Assembly: GCA_016213325.1 (NCBI GenBank)
Contig: JACRAY010000014.1
Span: 310,001 to 374,000, forward strand
Reading direction: 5' to 3'
DNA length: 64,000 bases
From: Burkholderiales bacterium
GTDB lineage: Bacteria > Pseudomonadota > Gammaproteobacteria > Burkholderiales > Burkholderiaceae_C
This document shows positions 8,616-20,542 of the stretch, in pieces (position 1 is the first letter of the stretch; every line of letters begins with the position of its first letter). Both the position numbers and the translations under genes were made by a program. The notes under the pieces were generated by a model that saw nothing but the letters and a program-made list of their open reading frames with translations, was not told where the DNA came from and ran no database searches.

Positions 8616-8706
8616 TGGTGCCTGGAACCGGGATCGAACCGGTACGTCCTTGTTACGGGACGGCGGGTTTTAAGCCCGCTGTGTCTACCAATTCCACCAT
8701 CCAGGC
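8616..8706 (-). tRNA. tRNA-Leu (anticodon TAA)
   Basis: 91 nt with encoded CCA. Acceptor GCCTGGA pairs with TCCAGGC, the D-arm is GGTGGAATTGGTAGACAC, the anticodon arm GCGGGCTTAAAACCCGC carries TAA, and there is a long class II variable arm (GTCC/GGAC) and T-loop TTCGATC. Third of three tRNAs transcribed on the minus strand. Confidence 0.97.
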
Positions 8707-8723
8707 GCACAGACACTGTAAGT

Positions 8724-8762
8724 CAAAAACGAAACAGCCCCGGCAACAGGAGTTGGCGGGGC
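8724..8762 (-). terminator. Rho-independent terminator downstream of tRNA-Cys
   Basis: On the minus strand an 11-bp stem (GCCCCGCCAAC with GTTGCCGGGGC, one mismatch, loop TCCT) is followed by TGTTTCGTTTTTG. It separates tRNA-Cys from tRNA-Leu. Confidence 0.7.
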
Positions 8763-8771
8763 CGTGCAATG

Positions 8772-8845
8772 TGGAGGCGCGTACCGGAGTCGAACCGATC
8801 TAAACGGATTTGCAATCCGCTGCATAACCGCTTTGCTAACGCGCC
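8772..8845 (-). tRNA. tRNA-Cys (anticodon GCA)
   Basis: 74 nt with encoded CCA. Acceptor GGCGCGT/ACGCGCC, anticodon arm CGGATTGCAAATCCG with GCA, T-loop TTCGACT. The D-arm AGCAAAGCGGTTATGC is typical of bacterial tRNA-Cys. Confidence 0.97.
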
Positions 8846-8858
8846 GGGACACGAGGCG

Positions 8859-8887
8859 AAAAAAAGGGAAGCTTTCGCTTCCCTTTT
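8859..8887 (-). terminator. Strong Rho-independent terminator downstream of tRNA-Gly
   Basis: Perfect 7-bp stem GGGAAGC/GCTTCCC (8866-8872 with 8877-8883, loop of four), extendable by A/T pairs, followed on the minus strand by seven Ts. It sits between tRNA-Gly and tRNA-Cys, so the tRNAs are probably not one simple transcript. The flanking A and T runs could make it work in both directions. Confidence 0.85.
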
Positions 8888-8894
8888 CCTTGTG

Positions 8895-8970
8895 TGGAGC
8901 GGGCAAAGAGTCTCGAACTCTCGACCTCAACCTTGGCAAGGTTGCGCTCTACCAACTGAGCTATGCCCGC
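8895..8970 (-). tRNA. tRNA-Gly (anticodon GCC)
   Basis: 76 nt with encoded CCA. Acceptor GCGGGCA/TGCCCGC, D-arm GCTCAGTTGGTAGAGC, anticodon arm CAACCTTGCCAAGGTTG with GCC, T-loop TTCGAGA. Lies 28 bases downstream of lon on the same strand. Confidence 0.97.
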
Positions 8971-8980
8971 GAAGAAAGAA

Positions 8981-8986
8981 ATTATA
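8981..8986 (-). promoter_or_regulatory. Perfect -10 box (TATAAT) for the tRNA-Gly gene
   Basis: On the minus strand TATAAT lies 10 bases before the first base of tRNA-Gly and just after the lon stop codon. Only a weak -35 match lies at the right distance, within the lon stop region (about TGAAGC). The placement lets the tRNA be transcribed independently of lon. Confidence 0.55.
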
Positions 8987-8998
8987 GCAGCATTTTTT

Positions 8999-11425
<2,427 letters not shown>

Positions 11426-11450
11426 GGGGATCCTTTGAGTTACCGCCAGA

Positions 11451-11477
11451 ATATGGACGGTGATGTTGCATTTTCAA
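11451..11477 (-). promoter_or_regulatory. Candidate heat-shock (sigma-32-like) promoter of lon
   Basis: On the minus strand TTGAAA (11472-11477) is followed after 15 bases by CCATAT (11451-11456), within GTCCATATT. This resembles the RpoH pattern CTTGAAA plus CCCCATNT. It lies about 25 bases before the lon start and outside clpX coding sequence, so lon can be induced separately from clpX. Read by eye only. Confidence 0.5.
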
Positions 11478-11517
11478 CCCGGCAGGCCATTTTCGGGGCC
11501 TGGGAAGTGCAACGGCA

Positions 11518-12783
<1,266 letters not shown>

Positions 12784-12810
12784 GGATCAGATGATAAAGC
12801 AACGCGGCGG

Positions 12811-13419
12811 TCAGGGCCGCTTCGCGATCACCTGGTCCACCAGGCCGTAGGCCCTGGCTTCCTCGGCTTCGAGGAAATAGTCACGGTCGGTGTCGCGTTC
12901 CACCTTTTCCAGCGGCTGGCCGGTGCGCTCGGCCAGGATCTGGTTCAGCTTGGCCTTGGTCTTCAGGATGTCCTTGGCGTGGATTTCGATGTCGGTCGCC
13001 TGGCCCTGCATGCCGCCCAGCGGCTGGTGGATCATGATCTTGGAGTTGGGCAGCGCGAAGCGCTTGCCCTTCTCGCCCGCGGCCAGCAGGAAGGCGCCCA
13101 TGCTGGCGGCCATGCCCGTGCACATCGTCGACACCGACGGCTTGATGAAGTTCATGGTGTCGTAGATCGCCATGCCGGCGCTCACGCTGCCGCCCGGCGA
13201 GTTGATGTACAGGTAGATGTCCTTGTCGGGGTTCTCGCTCTCCAGGAACAGCAGCTGCGCCACCACCAGGTTGGCCGTCTGGTCGTTGACCGGGCCCACC
13301 AGGAAGATGATGCGCTCGCGCAGCAGGCGCGAGAAGATGTCGTACGACCGCTCGCCGCGGCCGGACTGCTCGATGACGATGGGCACCAGGCCGAGGGCCT
13401 GGGTGTCGAGTGCGCTCAT
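12811..13419 (-). CDS. clpP: ClpXP protease proteolytic subunit ClpP
   Basis: 202 residues. Serine peptidase that forms the tetradecameric ClpP barrel in the cytosol. The catalytic triad is visible: S106 in [12 protein letters not shown]131 in MIHQPLGG and D180 in DTDRDYFL, with the spacing of the E. coli enzyme. [19 protein letters not shown] forms the oxyanion-hole region. A short propeptide precedes [18 protein letters not shown]. The Shine-Dalgarno GGAGG is visible upstream of the ATG. Downstream of tig, upstream of clpX. Confidence 0.97.
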   Translation of the reverse strand: MSALDTQALGLVPIVIEQSGRGERSYDIFSRLLRERIIFLVGPVNDQTANLVVAQLLFLESENPDKDIYLYINSPGGSVSAGMAIYDTMNFIKPSVSTMCTGMAASMGAFLLAAGEKGKRFALPNSKIMIHQPLGGMQGQATDIEIHAKDILKTKAKLNQILAERTGQPLEKVERDTDRDYFLEAEEARAYGLVDQVIAKRP

Positions 13420-13501
13420 GGGGAGGTTTCCGTTGGTTCGGGTTGTACTTTAGCTGGAAACCAGATGGGGCGATTTGGGGTGATCGCAAGTCCCGGTTGC
13501 C

Positions 13502-13525
13502 CGTAGGCCGGGGTGCAACCCCAGC
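13502..13525 (+). repeat. REP-like palindromic element, single copy
   Basis: Member of a family present six times in this window: a GTAGGC head followed by a GGGGT/ACCCC stem. This copy has GTAGGCCGGGGTGCAACCCC. It sits between the tig stop and the clpP promoter region. Confidence 0.7.
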
Positions 13526-13531
13526 GTCCCA

Positions 13532-14848
13532 TCAGCCGCCCTGCGGCCCCATCAGCTCGTCGAAACTCACCTTCTTGTCCGTCACCTTCGCCTTCGCCAG
13601 CACGAAATCCGTGACGTTGTTCTCGATCACGATGGCTTCGACCTCGGCCAGGCGGCGGTTGTCGCCGAAATACCAGCGCTCCACGTCCTGCGGGCGCTCG
13701 TAGCTGGCAGCCAGCTCCGTGATGTGCGCCTTCAGCTGCTCGGGCTTGGCCTGCAGGTTGTTGGCACGCACCAGTTCGGCCACCACCAGGCCCAGGCGCA
13801 CGCGGCGCTCGGCCTGCGGCAGGAACACTTCGGCGGGGATCGGCGCCTTGTCGGCATCCTTCACGCCGCGCTGCTTCAGGTCGGCGCGGGCCTGCTCCAC
13901 CATGCGGTCGACTTCGTTCTGCACGATCGACTTGGGCAGGTCGAGTTCGGCCTTGCCCACCAGCGCGTCCATCACGGCCTGCTTGTTGCGCGCCATCAGG
14001 CGGAACTTCACCTCGCGCTCCAGGTTCTTGCGGATGTCGCCGCGCAGGCCCTCGACCGTGGCGTCGGCGATGCCGAGCGACTTGGCGAACGCCTCGTTCA
14101 CTTCGGGCAGGTGCGAAGCCTCGACCTTCTTCACGGTCACCATGAAGTCCGCCGTCTTGCCGGCCACGTCCTGGCCGTGGTAATCCGCCGGGAAGCCGAG
14201 CTGGAAGGTCTTGCTCTCGCCCACCTTCATGCCGCGCACGGCGTCCTCGAACTCCTTCAGCATCTGGCCTTCGCCCACCGTGAACTGGAAGTCGTCGGCC
14301 TTGCCGCCCTGGAAGGTCTCGCCGTCGATCTTGCCTTCGAAGTCGACGGTGACGCGGTCGCCGTCCTGCGCCGGCTCGTCCTGCTTGCGCAGCTGGTAGG
14401 TGCGGCGCTGCTTGCGCAGGATGTCCACCGTCTTGTCGATCGCCTCGTCGGTCACGTCGGCCGACAGGCGTTCGATCTCGGCGCCCTCGAGCTCCCCGAT
14501 CTTGACTTCGGGGTACACCTCGAACACGGCGTCGAAGGCGACCTGGCCTTCGGGCGCGCCTTCCTTTTCGGTGATGCGGGGCTGGCCGGCCACGCGCAGG
14601 TTGGCTTCGTTGGCGGCCTGGGCGAACGCCTGGCCGACCTTGTCGTTCATGACCTCGTAGTGCACCGAGTAGCCGTAGCGCTGGGTCACCACCGACAGCG
14701 GGACCTTGCCCGGACGGAAGCCGTCCATCTTCACGGTGCGCGCCAGGCGCTTCAGGCGGGAGTCGACTTCGTTCTGGATGTCGCCGACGGGCAGCGTCAG
14801 GGTGATCTTGCGTTCCAGCTTATCGAGGGTTTCAACGTTCACGGCCAT
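13532..14848 (-). CDS. tig: Trigger factor (ribosome-associated chaperone and prolyl isomerase)
   Basis: 438 residues, normal length. Binds near the ribosome exit tunnel and shelters nascent chains. The N-terminal ribosome-binding domain carries MDGFRPGKVPLSVVTQRYG (the GFRxGKxP signature). The central FKBP-type PPIase domain is at about 160-245 (QDGDRVTVDFEGKIDGETF, LGFPADYHGQDVAGK). The C-terminal chaperone arm follows. The upstream open frame adds 21 codons, but the ATG at 14848 gives the standard MAVNVETLDKLERK N-terminus. First gene of the tig-clpP-clpX-lon block. Confidence 0.97.
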   Translation of the reverse strand: MAVNVETLDKLERKITLTLPVGDIQNEVDSRLKRLARTVKMDGFRPGKVPLSVVTQRYGYSVHYEVMNDKVGQAFAQAANEANLRVAGQPRITEKEGAPEGQVAFDAVFEVYPEVKIGELEGAEIERLSADVTDEAIDKTVDILRKQRRTYQLRKQDEPAQDGDRVTVDFEGKIDGETFQGGKADDFQFTVGEGQMLKEFEDAVRGMKVGESKTFQLGFPADYHGQDVAGKTADFMVTVKKVEASHLPEVNEAFAKSLGIADATVEGLRGDIRKNLEREVKFRLMARNKQAVMDALVGKAELDLPKSIVQNEVDRMVEQARADLKQRGVKDADKAPIPAEVFLPQAERRVRLGLVVAELVRANNLQAKPEQLKAHITELAASYERPQDVERWYFGDNRRLAEVEAIVIENNVTDFVLAKAKVTDKKVSFDELMGPQGG

Positions 14849-14930
14849 GTCAGGTCTCGGGTTGCGGACAGTCCAAAGTGCGGGCAGCGGCGTGCCGCGC
14901 AAAGCCCTCAATGATACCCGAGGGGCGGGC

Positions 14931-15791
14931 TCAGCTTCGCACGGCGGCCATGCAGGCCCGCACCCGCGCCGAGGTTTCGCGGTTGGAAAGGCCGAGCGGC
15001 CCGGCCTGGTCGCCGAGAGGCGTCGTGTCCATGCGGGCGATGCGAAGGCCGGCCGTGCGAAAAAGCCCGGCCAGGTTGTCCGCGGTCAGCGCCGGCGGAC
15101 GGCCGGGCGAGGTGCTCCAGAAGCGCGACGCGACCTCGGCCACCTCCTCGGCCGCCGCCGCGTCGAAACCTGCCTGCCGGGCCGTGAGGGCCAGGCTGGC
15201 CCTGCGCTTGGCGATGGCATCGGCGTCCTTGTGCCGCACCCAGTCGGACTCGTCGGGCGACAGGTTGGTCGACACCAGCACCACACCGCCGGGCGCCAGC
15301 ACGCGCGACCACGCATCCACCACGCGCTGCCTCAGCGCCTGGTCCAACAGGTGCAGGAACGAATGCGCCACCACGGCGTCCACCGGCGCGCAGTCGATTT
15401 CGCCCGCGTCCTGCGCGCGGATCTCGGCCCGGATGCCGGCATGCGCGGCGTACAGGCGGTTCTGCTGGCAGGGCGTTTCGCAGCGGTCGACGAACACCAG
15501 TTCGGGGTCGCAGCCGTGGGCGCGGAACGCCGTGACGACGAGCGCCGGAAAGCCCGTGTCCGCGGCGCCGCAGACGAGCACGCGGCGCCGGCCTGCGCGC
15601 GCCAGCGGTTCGAACTCACGCCGGAAGAAGTCGAGCCCGCGCGGCAAGGCCCCGCCGAGCTCCAGCAGGCGAACCAGGCTCCACGAGCGGTGGTAATCCA
15701 TGCACCCATGCCCGGCCTGGCAGAGGGCTGGCGCCCAGTCCCAGGCGAAGCGGGCCAGGCGGTCCAGCGGCTCGGCGGAAGCAGTCGTCAT
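14931..15791 (-). CDS. Class I SAM-dependent methyltransferase
   Basis: 286 residues with a Rossmann-type methyltransferase core in the middle: motif I RRVLVCGAADTGFPALV (about residues 85-105), acidic motif II LVFVDRCETP, DAVVAHSFLHLLD (motif IV region) and RVLAPGGVVLVSTN (motif VI). The N-terminal extension with MDYHRSWSLVRLLELGG and FFRREFEPLA resembles small-molecule methyltransferases more than protein or rRNA types. Target unknown. Last gene of the five-gene minus-strand operon that starts with the porin; 7 bases follow the TctA-TctB stop. This suggests it modifies the substrate or product handled by the ATP-grasp enzyme and transporter (inference). Confidence 0.8.
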   Translation of the reverse strand: MTTASAEPLDRLARFAWDWAPALCQAGHGCMDYHRSWSLVRLLELGGALPRGLDFFRREFEPLARAGRRRVLVCGAADTGFPALVVTAFRAHGCDPELVFVDRCETPCQQNRLYAAHAGIRAEIRAQDAGEIDCAPVDAVVAHSFLHLLDQALRQRVVDAWSRVLAPGGVVLVSTNLSPDESDWVRHKDADAIAKRRASLALTARQAGFDAAAAEEVAEVASRFWSTSPGRPPALTADNLAGLFRTAGLRIARMDTTPLGDQAGPLGLSNRETSARVRACMAAVRS

Positions 15792-15798
15792 GCCGCGA

Positions 15799-17748
15799 TC
15801 ATTGCAGCATTTGCCACACCACACCCTGCGGCAGCAGCAGGTCCGCAAACCGGTCGACGAACAGGTGCGTGGCCAGCCCGTACACGGCGGCCATCAGCGG
15901 CCCCTGCCACCAGCCCTTGGGCAGGTACCACGCGAACACCGCGAGCACGACGGCAGGCACCACGCCGAACAGCCACGCGAGCACGGGAATGCCCAGGATC
16001 AGCGCCATCGGCAGGCGCTGCCCGGCGGGAACGGCAAGGCCCGACACCAGCACCGCGGGCCTGAGCCCGGCCCATCCCTCGCCCTTGGCGCGCAGCGCAC
16101 GCAGCGTACCCGCCACGGACAGTGCCGCAGCCAGTGCCGCCAGTGCCGTCACGTAGCCCGAGTACGCCGGGCCGCCGAGCCACGCCACCACCAGCAGGAC
16201 GGCGCACGCCACTGACAACGACAGGCCCACCGAAACGTCGGCATCGAAGGCATTCGCCATCGGCTGGACGTCCGAGCGGTGGGCCCGCATCCACACCAGC
16301 GAGCCGAGGATCATGACCGCCAGCACGATCGCCGCCGGCCGTTCCAGCGGCTGGACGCGGCCCAGCTCGACCAGCTGGACCGTGAGCACCAGGTTGGTCT
16401 CGATCAGGCTGCCCAGCACAAAGGCGATCACGAACGGCGCGCGCGGCCAGCCGTGCAGGCGCCAGAACCAGCCCGCCACGCCGAAGGCGGCCGCGGTGTA
16501 CAGGTCGAACATCACGCCGTTGACCTGCAGCACCGTGACCAGGCTCACGATGAGGCAGGGCAGCGCGATGCGCTCGATGCGCAGGTTGCGCAGGCGTGCC
16601 AGCATGGGCGTGAGCGCCACGCCGATCACCGAGGTGAGCAGGTTGGAAAACAGCAGCGCGATGATGAGCGTGAAGGTCAGCGGCAGCTGCGTGGTGAGCA
16701 TCGGCAGCCCCGGTACGATGCCGTGGATGGCGAACACCGCGAGCAGCGCGACCCCCGCCTCGCTGCCGGGCAGGCCGAAAGCGATGGCCGGCAGCAGCGA
16801 GCCGCCGTCCTTGGCGTCGACGGCCGCTTCGGGTGCGACCACGCCGCGGATCTCGCCGTGGCCGAACCCCGACTTGTCGCGCGTGGACTGCACCGCGTGT
16901 CCGTAGGCCACGAAACCCGCCACCGTGCCGCCGACGCCGGGGATGATGCCCACGATGGTGCCGATCCACGAAGCGCGCAACGTGAGGCCGAGGTTGCGGA
17001 ACACCGCCAGGATGCCGTTGCGCGTGGAATCGTCCGGGGCAGGCGCGGTCGACGATGCCGGCGCAAGCCGGTAGCTGCGCATCCATTCGATCAGCTCTGA
17101 CAGCGTGAAGACGCCCAGCATCATGGCGATGATGTTGAAGCCGCCGGCCGCATCGCCCACGCCGAAAGTCCAGCGCGGCAGGGACGTCGCAGGATCTGTT
17201 CCCACGGCCGCCGCGAGCAGGCCCAGCGCGGTCATGGCCGCGGCTTTCAGGTACGAGCTGGAGGGGATGGCGATGACGGTGGCCAGCCCCCAGATGCCCA
17301 CCAGCAGCCGCTCGAGCGGGCCGAACTCCAGCAGCAGCGGCCGGATCGCCGGCAGCGCTGCCAGCAGCACGACCACGCCGAAGAGCGAACCCACCGCCGA
17401 CGCCGTGGCCGCACACGCGATGGCCGTGCGCGCATAGCCCTTGCGCGCGAGCGGATGCCCGTCCAGCAGGGTCGGCGTGCTCGACACGTTGCCGGGGATG
17501 TTGAACAGGATGGCGGTGATCGAGCCCATGAAAGTCGCGCCACCCGTGAGCGCGCCGAACATCAGCAGCACCGACTCGGGATCCCAGCCCATCGTCGCGG
17601 CCATCACCAGCATCACGATGCTGGCGTTGCCCACGCCGGGCAGGAACGAAGCGACCATCGACAGCAGCGTGCCGGCCACCGGGATCAGGATGCCCGGCCA
17701 GGAGAAGACGTTCGCAGCGCCCGCCGCAAACGCGTCGGCCCAGGTCAT
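15799..17748 (-). CDS. Tripartite tricarboxylate transporter permease, TctA-TctB fusion
   Basis: 649 residues, against about 500 for a stand-alone TctA. Residues 1 to about 490 are a TctA large permease: PGVGNASIVMLVMAATMGWD, then the signature GALTGGATFMGSITAILFNIPG and TPTLLDGHPLARKGYA, and the second repeat IVGIIPGVGGTVAGFVAYG. Residues about 505-649 add four membrane helices with the layout of the small subunit TctB, ending WYLPKGWWQ...LATHLFVDRFADLLLPQG, which resembles the TctB C-terminus. It works with a periplasmic Bug protein to import carboxylate-like solutes. The ATG overlaps the Bug stop (ATGA). Much of the upstream open frame is antisense-like and was left out. Confidence 0.88.
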   Translation of the reverse strand: MTWADAFAAGAANVFSWPGILIPVAGTLLSMVASFLPGVGNASIVMLVMAATMGWDPESVLLMFGALTGGATFMGSITAILFNIPGNVSSTPTLLDGHPLARKGYARTAIACAATASAVGSLFGVVVLLAALPAIRPLLLEFGPLERLLVGIWGLATVIAIPSSSYLKAAAMTALGLLAAAVGTDPATSLPRWTFGVGDAAGGFNIIAMMLGVFTLSELIEWMRSYRLAPASSTAPAPDDSTRNGILAVFRNLGLTLRASWIGTIVGIIPGVGGTVAGFVAYGHAVQSTRDKSGFGHGEIRGVVAPEAAVDAKDGGSLLPAIAFGLPGSEAGVALLAVFAIHGIVPGLPMLTTQLPLTFTLIIALLFSNLLTSVIGVALTPMLARLRNLRIERIALPCLIVSLVTVLQVNGVMFDLYTAAAFGVAGWFWRLHGWPRAPFVIAFVLGSLIETNLVLTVQLVELGRVQPLERPAAIVLAVMILGSLVWMRAHRSDVQPMANAFDADVSVGLSLSVACAVLLVVAWLGGPAYSGYVTALAALAAALSVAGTLRALRAKGEGWAGLRPAVLVSGLAVPAGQRLPMALILGIPVLAWLFGVVPAVVLAVFAWYLPKGWWQGPLMAAVYGLATHLFVDRFADLLLPQGVVWQMLQ

Positions 17749-18764
17749 TGCGTGGCGGCAAGCCGTTTGAGCACGGCCATGTGGCGGTTGGTCACGTCCT
17801 CGATGCGGGCGAGGTGCGCACGCACCTGGGCGCCGCGCATGGGTTCCAGCGGCAGCTTCTGCCGGGCGGCGGCTTCGCGCAGGGCGGCGCTGAACAGCGC
17901 GCCCGTGACCGCTTCGTCCAGGCAATGCTGCAAGGCCAGCGGCGCCTTGCGCGGCACGACGATCGTACGCGCCGAAGTGGCGAGTTCGGCGGCCGCTTCG
18001 GCCAGCTCCATCCGCTCCTGGCGCGCCTTCGCGTCGAGGTTGCGCGTGCGCTGGTCGATCACGCCGCCCGGCCCTGCGAGATAGGGCGTGCCGGGAAAGT
18101 CGGGGTGCGGCTGCGAAGCCAGCACCAGCAGGCCGCGCGTCGACGGCGCGCTGGCCACGTTGCGCAAGATCGTGTCGTTCGAGCCGTCGGTCACGTCCAC
18201 TTCGCCGCGCAGCAAGGCCAGCCAGCGCTCTGCCGTGCCGCCGTAGCCGCGCACCAGCTTCAGCTCACGCCCGAGCAGCATCGCCGGCAGCAGCGCTCGG
18301 GGCAGCACCCCGGTGGACACTGCCATGGTCAGGGGCTGGGGGCTCGCCAGCAAGTCGCCGGTGTCGCGCCTCGCGGCCCACACGCCGACCGACTGGCCGA
18401 AGGAGCCGAGCGGCACGAACTCGCCCGGCGCCGGCACCGTGGGGTCGTACAACCTTGCGGGCAACAGGTCGCGCAGGTCGAACACGCCCAGCACCAGGCT
18501 GTCGGCGGCAGACGCGGCCACGGCCTTCACGCCCGTGAACCCGTTGGCGCCGGCCACATTGCTCACTGTGACGCGCGCGCCGGTGCGTTCCTGCAGCACC
18601 GGTGCGACCAGCCGCGCATACGCGTCGTAGCCACCCCCCGGTTTGAAGGGCACCACCAGCGTCATCTTGCGCCGCGCCAGCAAGGCGTTGCAGTCGGTGG
18701 CGGCCTGGGCCCCCTGCACGCAGGCCAGCACGGCCACGACGAGCGAAATGGCCGCGACCTTCAT
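17745..18764 (-). CDS. Bug/TctC-like periplasmic substrate-binding protein
   Basis: 339 residues. A Sec signal peptide (MKVAAISLVVAVLACVQGAQA) is followed by a divergent tripartite-tricarboxylate-receptor fold: LVVPFKPGGGYDAYARLVAP (the Bug PxxxGGxxD ligand loop), VTVSNVAGANGFTGVKAVA, then LRGEVDVTDGS and LASQPHPDFPGTPYL. It delivers a solute to the TctA-TctB fusion. The start at 18764 is set by the ATGA overlap with the preceding ATP-grasp gene and by the clean signal peptide. Sequence is unlike the classical Bug protein at 39596-40549, so a different ligand is likely. Confidence 0.85.
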   Translation of the reverse strand: MKVAAISLVVAVLACVQGAQAATDCNALLARRKMTLVVPFKPGGGYDAYARLVAPVLQERTGARVTVSNVAGANGFTGVKAVAASAADSLVLGVFDLRDLLPARLYDPTVPAPGEFVPLGSFGQSVGVWAARRDTGDLLASPQPLTMAVSTGVLPRALLPAMLLGRELKLVRGYGGTAERWLALLRGEVDVTDGSNDTILRNVASAPSTRGLLVLASQPHPDFPGTPYLAGPGGVIDQRTRNLDAKARQERMELAEAAAELATSARTIVVPRKAPLALQHCLDEAVTGALFSAALREAAARQKLPLEPMRGAQVRAHLARIEDVTNRHMAVLKRLAATQ

Positions 18765-20536
18765 GCAGGCTCCTGTTCGACGGTGGTGGCGGCACCGCCG
18801 CGGGTGCCGATGCGCGCCGCATGGTCGCGCACCATGGCAGCCACGCGGACGGTGCGGGGATTGGAAACGCCCTCGATCACGATGCGGTCCCATTTGTCCA
18901 GGGGCAGGCCCAGCCGCTCCACTTCCTCGGCCGCCATGAGGCAGGTAGCGCTCGTCACGTCCCGCCGACGCAGCAACGCGCGCGCCGCGAGGAAGCCGTT
19001 CTTGAAAGGCTCCGTGGCCCGGCGGCCGCCCACCCAGAGGCCATGCGCCGCCGAGTAAGCGCCTGCCGGCGGCTGTGCCTGCAGCCTGGCGAAGGCCGCG
19101 GCCAGCGCGGTGTCATCGGCAGCGATGAGCAGGTTCGCGGGAACGCGCGGTGTCTTGCCGACGAGTTCCTGCAGGAGCCTTTCGTACAGGCCCGCCTCGG
19201 ACCGCGTGCCGAGCTGCGGCTGGGCGTTGACCTCGCAGATGAGCGCAGCCGTGCCCAGCCACGATTGCGCGATGTCCGTCGTGATCAGGTCGATGCCGGC
19301 GAAGTCCAGGTACAGCAGCGACGCCGCGTCCACCGCGAGCTGCAGGTTGTCCGGGTGCACGCCGTCCAGCGGCACCAGCTGGTTTTCGCCGCCGGCGTTG
19401 ATGTTGTCGCGCCGCCTGAGGCGCACGTACTCGCCCGCAGCGGGCACGTACGTGGCGTCGCGGCCATCCTGCGCCAGCAGGCCCAGCGCTTCCTCGTCCA
19501 CCACCAGCAGCACGCGGCCCAGCCGCCGGAGCGTGCGCCGGTGTTGTTCCAGCTGCTGCGCGGCTGCCACGAGCTGCCCCACCGTGCGGGTGCCGTCGCC
19601 CGTCACGCCGCCTGCGATGCGCCGCGTGATGCGCACGACCTTGCCATTGAACACGGTGAGCCGGTGGGTGAAGCCGGGGGCCCATTTCTCCACCAGCACG
19701 CGGTCGGACACCTGGCGCGCGGCCGCATAGGCGCGGGACACCGCCGCAGCATCGCGCAGGTCGGCCGATACGCCCCTGCCCTGCTCCTGGTCGTCGGGCT
19801 TCACGACGACGGGGTAGCCGATCCCGGCTGCGGCCTGCAGTGCCAGTTCCTCGGTGGCAACGAGCCGGTTGTTCCCGCCCGGCAGGCCGGCCTGGCGCAG
19901 CATGCGCGCGGTGTCCGCCTTCGACTTGGCGAGCTTGGTGCCCAGCGCCGGCGTGGCGTCGGTCAAGGTGCTGTCCATGGCGCGGGTGTGGCACCCGGTC
20001 CCCAGCAGCGTGAGCGTGGTGCCGATGCGCTGCACCGGCAAGCCCACGGCGAGTGCAGCCGACACGATGTGGAAGGTGTTCAGGCCTGGCGGTGCATGCG
20101 GCTTGAGCTTCGCACGCATATCGTCGCCCGGCGGCGGCAAGCCTGCCGCCAGCGCGTTCACGGCGGCCTGGGCCCATTGCAGCGCCTGTGCGCAAGCCAC
20201 TTCTTCGGCGCTCGGCACGGCCAGCCGAACCATCGGCCCGGCCTGCCCCTGCAGGGCCTGCACGCTGTAGGCTGTGGCCACCGGAAGCCGGTTTTCGCGC
20301 TGGACGGCGCCGGCGGCGAAAGCGCAAAGCGAAGCCGCGCGCAGGTCCGCGGCTTCGCCTTCGGGGCGCGGCGGCAGCGGCTCTTCCAGCAGTTCCACCA
20401 GCCCTTCTTCGATGCGCCCGATTGCATCCTCGTCGCACGGCGCAACGGTGCAGCGGGCCACCAAAGTGGACTGGGGCACGCCGAAACAGCAGCCGCGGCG
20501 ATGGCGCAGGTTGTCGATGGTCAGCAGGTCGGGCAC
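18761..20536 (-). CDS. Cyanophycin-synthetase-like ATP-grasp ligase lacking the Mur-ligase domain
   Basis: 591 residues. About 1-165 resembles the CphA N-terminal domain (EVACAQALQWAQAAVNALAAG). About 170-470 is a CphA-type ATP-grasp: LAKSKADTARMLRQAGLP, PVVVKPDDQEQGRGVSADL, VLVEKWAPGFTHRLTVFNGK, RRIAGGVTGDGTRTVGQLV, VRLRRRDNINAGG and the metal-binding ICEVNAQPQLG. Cyanophycin synthetase continues with a ~400-residue Mur-ligase half; here only about 120 residues of unrelated-looking sequence follow. Known ATP-grasp chemistry is ATP-dependent amide bond formation via an acyl phosphate. No signal peptide, so cytosolic. It sits between porin (6 bases) and Bug gene (ATGA overlap). Substrates unknown; cyanophycin synthesis is unlikely without the second active site. 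Confidence 0.8.
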   Translation of the reverse strand: MPDLLTIDNLRHRRGCCFGVPQSTLVARCTVAPCDEDAIGRIEEGLVELLEEPLPPRPEGEAADLRAASLCAFAAGAVQRENRLPVATAYSVQALQGQAGPMVRLAVPSAEEVACAQALQWAQAAVNALAAGLPPPGDDMRAKLKPHAPPGLNTFHIVSAALAVGLPVQRIGTTLTLLGTGCHTRAMDSTLTDATPALGTKLAKSKADTARMLRQAGLPGGNNRLVATEELALQAAAGIGYPVVVKPDDQEQGRGVSADLRDAAAVSRAYAAARQVSDRVLVEKWAPGFTHRLTVFNGKVVRITRRIAGGVTGDGTRTVGQLVAAAQQLEQHRRTLRRLGRVLLVVDEEALGLLAQDGRDATYVPAAGEYVRLRRRDNINAGGENQLVPLDGVHPDNLQLAVDAASLLYLDFAGIDLITTDIAQSWLGTAALICEVNAQPQLGTRSEAGLYERLLQELVGKTPRVPANLLIAADDTALAAAFARLQAQPPAGAYSAAHGLWVGGRRATEPFKNGFLAARALLRRRDVTSATCLMAAEEVERLGLPLDKWDRIVIEGVSNPRTVRVAAMVRDHAARIGTRGGAATTVEQEPA

Positions 20537-20542
20537 TGGGTC

